Shown one piece after another: positions 42,923-54,900 of a stretch of DNA of 64,000 bases. Numbering within the stretch: the first letter of the stretch is position 1; each line of letters opens with the position of its first letter. Both the position numbers and the translations under genes were made by a program. Under the pieces are notes generated by a model. It did not search any database. It had not been told where the DNA came from and saw only the letters and a list, made by a program, of their open reading frames with translations. This DNA is from Bactericera cockerelli. Taxonomy: Eukaryota > Arthropoda > Insecta > Hemiptera > Triozidae. The stretch is from contig CM044956.1 in the NCBI GenBank assembly GCA_024516035.1, positions 8,543,997-8,607,996 of the forward strand, in the 5' to 3' direction.

Positions 42923-45900
42923 GAGCCGATCAACTGGGTCTTCCGTCATTCACATGTCAAATGTACTTTGGTCTGCCGGAGCCATGTGCCGGAGGGGTCC
43001 TGGCACTGGACGGCAAGACGGGAAGTCTGCTGTGGCAGGAGTGGCTGAAGAGGAGTGTGCTGAAGCTGGACTGTGGCTATGACGTCACACAGGACGATGT
43101 GAAGGACTGTCTGGTGTCCGGAGAGAGTGGGGTGATTAAATAATAAGTATAAGTAGTGCTTTATTTAGACTGTCAGCGCAAGACAGGTAGTCCCATTATG
43201 CCAATAATAATAATAATAATATCGACTTATTATACTGCCCGATTAAGACTATTAAAGTCCCATTATTCCAGCAGTAAGCCCAAGACATATTATTATGTGG
43301 TAAAAATTCCGAATGGGATGATAACAGAACTTGTCATGTCCCGGATGGGTTTCGAACCCACGACCTCTGGAATCTTTGGATTCACAGAGTGCCGCCTTTA
43401 CCACTGAGCTACCGGGACAGAATTAAATAAACCTTTATTTGGATTAAGTTAGGTACACTAGTATAGATTAAATTATTTCAACTATTTTTTCTTTAAAAAA
43501 AGTAATAATAATAATTCTCATCATAGGGTGGCGTCATCGTGGACGACGGTAGCCAGACAGTGGAGGAATGACTCAGCACTTCTACCACTGTCTATACAAG
43601 GAGGCTAATAATTGATAAGGGCTCCCAGAACCAAGCCAATGCTGGTCTACTCCCTGTTTATAATCCCCCAGTCAGACTGTTGGTCTACTCCCTGTTTATA
43701 GTCCCCTGTTTAATAATAATAATAATATTGCTATAAAAAAATGGGGTGGCTAGAAGATTTATATTAGCTCAATCTTAATCCTAATGCTAGGTATTGATAA
43801 CAACCCCTAATTGGTCTATACCAGTCTATAGATAGGCACAGATTTGAGATTGATACAATAGAGATGAGGGCACCTAATTCTGACAGATCAGACTATTTAT
43901 TTAGGATATTCAGGATCAACACAAAAAATGGTCATACTGGTCATACTAAAAAATAAAAAATTGTGAAGAGACTCCCGTCTCACCACTGTTAGTGTAATGG
44001 GACTCCCTGTCTCGAGCCACAGTCTAAATAAAGCCCTCCTTCTTTCACTTTGTCTTTTCCCAAACCTACTTGGGGTTGGCATTGTTCAACCTCTTCCTCA
44101 TGGTTGAAGTCGGTTGGCACTACTATGGCTGGATGCCCTGCCTAACGCCAACAATTAGAACGGTCACCAATCCATATCCTCACCACACTGGGCGGTACTT
44201 AATTTCAGTGGTCAAATAAGACCTAGTGTGTGTATTCAATGTGCCATATCTGCTGGCTAACCATTCTAAATAATACCTAATTTGATTTGTATTTATTGAT
44301 AAGGAATTTGGATTGTCATGCATTGATGGTCAGGAATTATTGATAAGGAATTTGGATTGTCATGCATTGATGGTCAGGATTTATTGATAAGGAATTTGGA
44401 TTGTCATGCATTGATGGTCAGGATTTATTGATAAGGAATTTGGATTGTCATGCATTGATGGTCAGGAACTAAAACCATTTTTTTTTTCTTCTAACCTTCC
44501 AGCTCCTGTGCATCATCAACGGCAAAATAGGTCGTATCACCTGGTGTCTGGCTCACAACGAGGTAGGATCCTGGCGTGCTGGAGGTCTACTGCTGGACTT
44601 CTACGCGGGTCAGTTCATTCCGGATGTGGATGGTGACGGGGTGGTGGATGTGATGAGTGCTCACACTAATGGCAGCTCGGGTGAGTTTAATTTTATGTTT
44701 TTTTTTTTTTTTTTAATCAGGTGAGTTTTTCTGTTTTTAATCATCTCCAATATTGACAAGACAACATGACAAGTTATCCTCCCATTTGGGATTTTTACCA
44801 CATAATAATATTTCTTGGGCTTACTGCTGGAAAAATGGGACTTTAATAGTCCTAATCGGGCAGTATAAATAAGACGATATTATTATTATTATTATCTCCA
44901 ATATTGGAGATATAAAAAGAAAGCTGTTCCCCGTAGTTCAGTGGTCAAGACGTCGTGCTTTGGTCTGTTAATCCAGAGGTCCCGGCTTCGAAACCCAGCC
45001 GGGCATGACAAGTTAACTTACCATTTGGCATTTTGACCTTATAATGATAAGTCTTGGGATTACTGCTGAAATAATAGGACTTATTATTAAAGATTTTTTT
45101 AAAGCAGACAACATCAAAATTGAAAGCTATTAATTTTCCCAAATTTTAGGAATGTTTTTAAAAGTGAAATTTATTTACATAAACACAACACAGTACACCA
45201 CACACAGCACTTGGAAGAAGCCCAGAAAATTGCTTCTTGGCATCCACAGGGGTTATACCCCATCCATCCTTCCACTACCATGACACAACCATCATGGACA
45301 CGGAAAGTAAGTAAGTCAAAAGAAATATGGCGATCTCAACAAGGCATAGTCTTTAGAATAGAATATGAGAAAGGGTTGGGTGGAAGAGATTGCCATAGGC
45401 AATAACCCCGCCCTTTAGTTAGGACATATGTTCATACTTTATATTTTTTTTTATATATTATTTCTCCTTTTTATTGTATATATTGTTTCCATTTTTTCAT
45501 TATAATAATAATAATAGAAAATCTTATGGCAAAGTTTTATAAATAAAGCTATTAAGCCCAGAACAGATTGTTATAATAATTATTTCGATACCTTTTTGCC
45601 AAAATGTGAATTGCGCCAAAATCAAATTTTTCAGGAGAGAGGTTTGAAAAAATAAAAAGTTGTTTTTTTCAAAAAAAGTTTCATTACTCAGTTGTCCTAC
45701 GTACGATTTATACCAAATTTAGATATAATACTTGAAACTGTTTGCTTTAAATATTCCTGATAATTTTAACTGCGAAATGCCTTTAGTTATTGAGATAGTG
45801 TCGCTTTTCACAATTGAGAGGTTGAAAAAGAATTCGCCAAAAAGTGAAAAACTCCATCTTTCTTTGTTTAAGTATTAGCCAAAAAGTGAATTGTCCACTC

Positions 45901-48900
45901 TTGTTCTTCAGCCTACTAACCAGAATGTGAAAAACGCCCGATTTTTCGGGTTTAAGTAAAGATGGTTTAGCAAAAATGTGAAAAGTCCACTCCTATTCCT
46001 CAGCCTGCTAAACCAGAATGTGAAGAACGCCGGATTTTTGGGTTTTAAGTAAAAGTGCTTTACGTAAAATGTAAAAAGTGCCATATGGAATACAATAAAT
46101 TTGTGAAAAGCGACATATAAGAAGAAGAAATAGTGCATAATTTGTGCGTATAGTAACTGTAATAATGATTATTATTAAAGAACGCGATGGCGTTCCGCAA
46201 CGCCAAGTCAAAAATTAAGAAGAGTGCATTAAGAGATATTATACGTCACAGTACAAAGTGCCAATTTCACGCCTCTGTATCGGAATAACTACAAAGCATG
46301 AATGAAAACTGAAACACTACAAAGGACGAATTATTTACTGAAACGAAGCAAACTTTCGAATGAATATTAATAAGAGAATCATCGAAAACGCTTGATTTAA
46401 ACCGGAGATAATCAATGGTGAAAAAAACAATTTTTCACTTTCTGCTGCCAATTTTGATGTATGAATGTGATCGTTTTTCTCGTCTTTGGTGGCAGGTGTA
46501 CCTTTGAGTACTTATATAGCCCCAAAATGGACACTTCAGCCCCATAATTCCAAAAAACCCTCTAATTGATGTACAAATACTAATAGAAATCTTATATTTT
46601 CCAGAGAACTTTACCGATATAGACGACTAGGGGGCTGTTGCCCGCTTTGCGGGCCGAGGCATGGCCGTGAAAGCAAAAAGTCCTTTTTCGCCAATAGCAG
46701 GTGTTGTAGTGGGAATTTCGAAAAATCCCGTCTTATTGCACATCTAGACTATAAGACAAAGCTACCTACCAAATTTCAGCTTCCTAGGACTTACCAGTTC
46801 GGAGAAACAGTGATGATCAGTCAGTCAGTGACTTTGACATTTATATATTAAGATTGAGGTGTAATTTTAATTGTAAAGAAAAATACAATTCATCAATGAG
46901 TAAAATCATACATAAAAAGCAGACCGACAGACATAATTCTTTGATGTAAATAAATTTATGAGTCGCCCTTTTATTCGTAGTCAAGCAGACGAAAAATAAA
47001 AAAGAGAGGATTTTCTCAAGTCTCAAATAAAAAAATTAAAAAAAATAAAGAGCATGGTAAACAATCTTGAAATTTTTTAGATACTGAAAGAAATTCTTTA
47101 GTTCGGTATGCAGTACCCCCAAAACATTTCCTCACCGGCCGCGCCTAGAACAGACACATACGTACAGACATACAGGCAGACATTTAGATAGACATACCTG
47201 TACGAACAGACTAAAATACTTTTACGTACATCGTAGGGCGATAATGCACTGGTGTGATTGTGTGTGTATGCATTTAAAGAAGACACCTTTCTTGTCAGAA
47301 GGTGCCTGGGGGTATTTCTAATAAAAACTTCAAATGATTTATCCTAAATGTCTCTATATTATTTCCTTTTGAAAACATACAAAACCGTGTGAAAATACTA
47401 ACTACTTGATTAATACTAACTTTTCTCTATAAGATAGCTCTAAATGTAGGTTGTCGAGTAGATAATAAACGATAGTACATGAGAGGATGTAAACATGAAG
47501 CGGATCCCAAACATTATTTCAGGATATTTTTGGGCTGACGACGGGGCGGGTAATTTTTATACCGCGAAGGGGTATTTTTTTTAGGGATTATTACTTTTTC
47601 ATACAGGGTCCGCCAGAAAAAAGGAGCCACTCGACATATCTAGAGAATGGATTAAAATTTTAAAAAATGCTAAAAAAAAAAACCTTTACCATTATATCGA
47701 GGGGAAACCTTATCTATTAGGTTTTGATTTTTTTTATCATTACCAGGGGTGGCCCCAAGGGAGTCAACTTTGGAATCTATGAAATTTCCCTATTTGAAAT
47801 ACATTTTTGAAAAGAAGTTGACATTAAAATTATTTTAAGACAAGTATGAGATTTTTATCATAACAGGGTCGGAGATATCGTACATTTCATTTCACAGGTT
47901 TCAGTAAGTTTATAAAAGAAATTAACCGACCTCAGTAGCTTGATCGATAAGGCGGCGGACTTGTAACCTGGAGGTCGGTGGTTCAAGTCCCGGTTTCAGC
48001 GTAGATTTAATAAAGCGAGTTTGAGTAGTTGTGATATCATGAAAGTGATTAACACGAATATGATAACTTTATAAAAGAAATTAATTGTATTTTTGTAAAA
48101 ATTGTTAAACACATGTCTTTCTAATTGAAAAAATTAAATTTTCATGACTTTTTTGATACCATTAGTTTTACCAGGGGAGCTGTCAAGGGGTCATTTTTTA
48201 AATTGTGTAAAAACTATTCCTTTATTTATTATAATCTGTGCTAAATAAGTGTTGTTACTTAATCTAAATTTAATATAAGATACCCTTGAAAACAGGGCCA
48301 AACACTAGGACTGGGCATTTGAAGTGAATCCGCCCCTGTTTTATTTTAAATTCAACATGAATCATTGCAAGTTATGTATTCAAATTTGCTTATATTGTCA
48401 TATTAAATGCTGACCACTATTTTCTTCTGATAGCTCCTCAGGACAGCCATACACCTCAGTTCTGTTACCTGCATCGAGCAAGTCAGTTTTCTCACCCATA
48501 GTTTTTAAGTTTTTATTATATCGTAATTTTCTAAGTTCAATAAATCGACTTTCGAGTCTAACTTTTTTAAAAAGCCATTTGTGTGACTCTAACTTATTTT
48601 TGGCGCAGTCCTCCGGTCCTAAAACACGTTAAGCGAAAATTAATCGTTTTAGGGAACCACTCCCAAAAGTTTTTGAAAAAGTGAAATTTAAAAAAATAAA
48701 AAAATAAAAGTGAAAAACATTAAAATTTATTAATAAATTATTAATATTAAGTATTAATAGTCATCTTGATATTAATAGACTATCCCTGTGTTGTAATATA
48801 TCACAATTCATAATCTTGTGAAGTTCAAATTAAGGATTACCTACAAAGGATCATCGCCTTCTTCACATCTTATAAAAATACAACGGATCATCGCCTTCTT

Positions 48901-51900
48901 CACATCTTATAAAAATACAACGGATCATCATCCATCACATCATCAAAGTTCAAATCTCCACTGGAAACCGAATTGTCTTACCAATGGATACAACAAAAAG
49001 ACTTGTAGCAGAAGTGTTCGCGTTAATGTAAGTCAATCAAAGATTTATTACATTTCTGGAATTTTTACATGCTTTCTTTTACTTTTAAATTTTATTAATT
49101 TTACATACTCTTTCTCATCCTTAATATTTTATTTGAATTTTACATAAAAGCAAAAATTCAAGCTGGATAATCTTCCTCCAATTGTAGAATCAGATGAAGA
49201 ATCTGATAACGAAGAGTATCAAAATCCAAATCCTGCAGATCTTAGATTAGACGTCCTCATCCAAGACCTTGGCAATTTAAATTTAGATCGAAACCTTGAC
49301 AATTTAAATTTAAATATGGCTCAAGTTCCTAATTTAACAGGAGACCATTTGAAGGTGGTCCCAGAATTTAGGGGGGAAGCGGAACTCCTTCCGGAATTCA
49401 TTTCTATTAGCGAAAAACTAGTAAACCATTTCTATAATGTTCAGGAACCAGAAGCTTTTCAAAATGTCTATCTAATGTCGGCGTTTAAAAGCTAAAATCG
49501 TAGGAGATGCAAGAATCAACATAAGCTCATTTGCTATTAACACTTGGAATGATCTGAAAGCCGCTCTTTTGTCAACCTACAGCGACAAACGAGACGCATA
49601 CACTCTTACTATTGAGATGTGCAATTTGCAACAAGCTAACAAAACTCCATTTGAGTTTTACAATGAAATCCAGAAACTCATTAACCTACACAATAGCTAC
49701 TTGATTGTAAATAACCTTTACAAAGAGAATCTCACAAATTACATTGCCAAATTAGGACTTAGGACCCTATTAAAAGGTCTGAAGGAGCCCATAGGATCCT
49801 TAATGCGTACAAAAAATCCCGCAACTTTGGGAGACGCCTTAAGTATGCTAACCAATGATTTTCAGGTCGATTTGACCAAGAAAATCCAGACATCTGATCA
49901 CTCAATTAAAAACAGAGCTCATCCTCCTAATCATCAGTTAAGACCGTTTGTACCTTTCAGACCAAATCCTCAACCTTTCCGTCCTAACTATTTCAATCCA
50001 AACAGATCATTTAACTCTACACCGAACAGATTCCAACAAAGAAACCCCTTTAACAACAACAATCAGAATTATCAAAATAGACCATCAACTTCAGGTTTTC
50101 AAAACACACAGCAGAGATTCTTACCCCGACCTACACCAATGAGTGGCGTGCAAACCATTCAACAAAATCTACACAACACAGAGCCTGGTTCGATTCCAGA
50201 ACAACATACACATGAGTTCGCTACACATTACGCATATTATGATGAACAAACAAACACATACCACGAATACGAAGGTCAAGATACCGACCAATACACAGTT
50301 CAACAGGAGGAATCTGAGGATTTTCACGCAAATGCCTCGGAAAACCCACAACCCCAATGTTAGAATTACTGAACATTGAACATGGCAAAGATAAATTACC
50401 CTTTGTCATCTTACATCCGCAAAATTTGTACTGTCTAATTGATTCAGGTAGTACTCGTTCATTCATGAGACCTGATATTGCACACAAATTCTTTCCCAAA
50501 AACATTAGTCCAGACGATTTCTTGATTAAAACCGCTCATGGAGTTACACGAGAAAGTTCAAGTGTAATAACCAAAGCCCCAAAAGAATTTAAGAATTCAA
50601 ATAACAATACTCTTGTAAAGTACCATGTTTTTCATTTCCATGATTATTTCGATTGTCTAATAGGTATAGACATACTAAGACAGTTCAAGTTCGTTATCGA
50701 TTGCGATAACCAATTTTTAAAAAATGCCAATACACAAATCCCTTTACATTTTAAGGATTTAAATCCTCAGTTAAATTTGGTAACCGTACCTTCTCATTCC
50801 GAAGTCATATTGCAACTTCCGGTAGAGACAAACCTTAGAGGCGATGTGCTGATCCACATACACGTATCGGAGATGGAAGTTTATACATTCCTGAAGGATT
50901 AACTTCAGTAATAGCGAATAAAATTATTTGTTCAATAGTAAATACCACAGATAAGCAACAGTCATTCAAACCGCTGAGACCATTAAATCTTGACTTGCAA
51001 GAATATAATATAGTTAACCCATGTGAGCTACATGCAACGTCTACTATAAAATCTAGTAGTCACGTAGATTTTTCCAAAATAAAGTTCGATCACATGAACT
51101 TAGAAGAAAAATACGAAACCATGAAAGTTTTACATCAATTCGCTGATGTCTTTCATTGGGAGGGCAAGTCGTTGACATTTGCCAACGAAATCAAGCATAC
51201 AATCAACACAACTGACGAAACTCCTACACATGCTAAAATATATCGCTACCCAGAAATTCATAGACAGGAGGTCCACAACCAAATAACAAAAATGCTTGAT
51301 CAGGGAATTATTCGCCATTCCCACTCTCCATGGTGTAGCCCAATTTGGGTCGTGCCAAAAAAATTGGACAATTCTGGCAAGAAGAAATGGCGCATTGTCA
51401 TTGATTATAAAAAATTAAACGAAAAAAACAATAGGTGATACCTATCCGTTACCAAACATTAGCGATCTGTTAGACAAATTAGGCAGATGCCAATATTTTT
51501 CCACCTTAGATTTGGCTAGTGGGTACTTGCAAATTCAAATGGATGAGAACAGCATCCAAAAGACCGCATTCAACGTAGACAATGGTCACTACGAATATTT
51601 GAGAATGCCTATGGGATTGAAAAATGCCCCGCGAACTTTTCAACGAACGATGGACGACGTTCTTCGCGGGTTAATAGGGAAAATATGTGTTGTTTACTTA
51701 GACGATATTCTTATCTTCAGTACTTCCCTTCAAGAACATATTGCTAATCTTAGAGCTGTGTTAAACAGACTCCGCTCATTTAACCTTAAGGTACAGATCG
51801 ATAAGACCAATTTCCTCTTAAAGGAAGTGGCATTCTTGGGACATTTAATCACACCTAACGGCGTTAAGCCCAATCCTGATAAGATTAAGGCAATTCAAGA

Positions 51901-54900
51901 TTATCCGATTCCCACTACAGTAAAATCTGTAAAAGGGTTCCTAGGATTACTAGGATATTACCGCAAGTTTATCCCTTCCTTTGCGAATTTGACCAAACCT
52001 TTAACTAAATGCCTAAAAAAAGGTTCCATCATAAACGTTAATGACGTAGAATACATAAAATGTTTTGAATTATGTAAGCAAATGCTAACGAATGACCCAA
52101 TTTTACAGTATCCTGATTTTACTAAACCCTTCTTATTAGCAACTGATGCTAGCAATGTTGCCATTGGTGCCGTGTTATCACAAGGCACTTTAGGAAGTGA
52201 CCTTCCTGTGGCGTATGCAAGCCGTACCCTAAATGATCATGAGCAAAATTATAGCACCATCGAAAAGGAACTGTTAGCCATTGTTTGGGCTGTAAAATAT
52301 TTCCGTCCTTATCTCTATGGACGCAAGTTCACCATCTATTCCGACCATAAACCGTTACAATGGCTAATGTCCATGAAAGAGCCAAACTCTAAATTGGTTC
52401 GGTGGCGATTACAATTAGAAGAGTATGACTACACTATTGTGTATAAAAAAGGTGCATCGAACACCAATGCCGATGCCTTATCGAGAGTTGAGATCAATAT
52501 AAACACCAACCCGGATATTGATGAAATTTCGTCAGTTATCGCAGAACCTGGCGATACTAATCCGAATGAAATCGAATTCGACTTAGACGAATTTATAAGT
52601 AATAGGTACGCTGATTTGACATCAAATACAGAAGAACCTCTAGATGATATTATTACTACAGATAGACTACCCTGTAGCACGAATCCTATCCCATCCAGGT
52701 TGCCTAATACTAGGAATGGAGGGATTGTAGATAACGACGAGAGTGACACAGTTCACACCAGTAAGGAAAATCCTATTATAGGGATTCCTATTTCAGAGTC
52801 AGCGGTAAACATTGGATATAACCAGTTGATATTGTCGACTTCGACAGCAACTGAAACGAAAGTGACAGTTACAAAACTACATGTAAATAAGCAGAGAATC
52901 AATGTTAAGTTTAGTTTAAGCAATTTAGAAAGCGAAATGGTTAAGTTTATCAAAACTTACATAGCACCCAAAGTTAAATATCTTCTTTACTTTGAGTCGG
53001 AGATTTATGAAAAACTCTCACAAGTATTACAAGCTACATTCAATTCATCTAATATAAATTTTGTAAAGTGTGTTAAGTTTTTGAAGGACATAGAGGATGA
53101 AACATCTAAAGATAGGATCATAAAGACGATACACGAAGGAAAAACCAATCATAGAGGTATTGACGAAGTTACAAGAGAAATCAAAGAGATTTACTACTGG
53201 CCCAACATACAAAAATATGTACAGGACTATATTAATAGCTGTGAAATCTGTACAGTTACAAAATATGATAGACATCCGTTAAATCTACAATATAACATAA
53301 CACCAACCACACACAAACCGTTTGAAACGCTACACATAGATACAGTTTCATTAGACAAAACAAAATTTCTATCAATAGTAGACCCTTTCTCCAAATTTGC
53401 TCAGTTGTACGCACTTAAATCATGTCAGGCTGTGGAAATAGCCGACAAGCTCTTGGAATCCTTTCACACCATGGTCTACCAAAACTTATCATTTTTGACA
53501 ATGGGTGCGAGTTTAAAAATGCGGTAGTGAAAGAGTTGCTCTCACTGCACAAAATTGAGATGCGTTTCGCATCGAGTCAACATCCAGAAAGCAATTCTCC
53601 ATGTGAAAGATTTCACTCAACCTTAATCGAAAACATTAGGCTTATGAAAAACCGAAGTGAATTTAAAAAGGACTCCATTACCACTATGGCAAGATACGCC
53701 ATCATTGCATATAATTATTCTATACACTCAAACACTAATTACAGACCTATTGAAATCATAACAGGCCACATGGAACCTAATCAACTGCTGGAATTAGATA
53801 ATGAAGTTCAAATAACAAGAGACTACGTTAATAACCATAAGGATAGAATGAAAATGCTTTACGAAGTAGTTCATAATAGAATTTCGACAAGAAAAAATAC
53901 CACTATTGAAAAGGTTAATAGAAGTAGGGAACCTTTACCATCCAAGATACCAATTCGTGTCTCTGTCAGGAATCGACAGAAACAAAATAAAACGGGAAAC
54001 AAATACAAAATAGAAACAGTAGCTGAAGTACACGAGAAAATAAAAACTGCTGAAATACAGCCGACACATCACAACACGAGTGAAAAAATTCACCTCTCTA
54101 ACATTAAACGACCCAAAGTCCAACGTAACTTCCCGCTTTTTTCAGATTCTGCTGGGCCATCTTGTTCCAACCAACAGTAGCCATAAAATCCATCACGCAA
54201 AACACCGGTATTCTACCCATAAACTTAGGCGAGGCTAAACTTCAACGCACCACATACACCATTCTCCATTATTACTCATTGGACCCACTTCTACAAGAGG
54301 TAGCTGATCTCCAAAACCAATATAATCAGTTGCAAGTCATCACGAAAGATAAACGTCATCTTCAGAAAGAGTTAGTAAACCATAATAAATTAATTCTTCA
54401 CTTACAGATCATTGCTGTCAATAAACTACACGCTATAGGTTATGAGTCCATACCGACCCGTATTAGAAGGGCCTTATTCCCAGACTTAGGCACCTTAGTA
54501 AAAATCACAACAGGCAACCTTGACTCCACGGATGAACACCGTTACAATAAAATTTTAGAAGATCTAAATAATAATGACAAAAGGTTACAAAAACAAATCG
54601 AGTTACAGTATTCATTAACACATGAAGCAATAGCCAGGTTTGATAACATGATCAAAAATATTGAACATAGCAAGTCTGCAATTCAACATAAACTTTCTCT
54701 ACTGGTTAACATAACAGACACCGCTATTACCGTAAAGGATGTTTTCACCGCTAAAGATGCGGCTACTCAGTTGATCTTCCATTATAATACAATTATTACC
54801 ATTCTGCAGGACTTGGAAAACGCTCTAACATTTTGTAAGTTAAGAATCTACCACCCCAGCATTCTCCCTTTAGAAGATTTAAAAATGCAAATCGAGAAAA

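Noticed and set aside
48818..49147. Extra 109-codon gene before gag
   Set aside because: It lies in the leader between primer site and gag, is low in complexity with duplicated segments, and shows no family resemblance.
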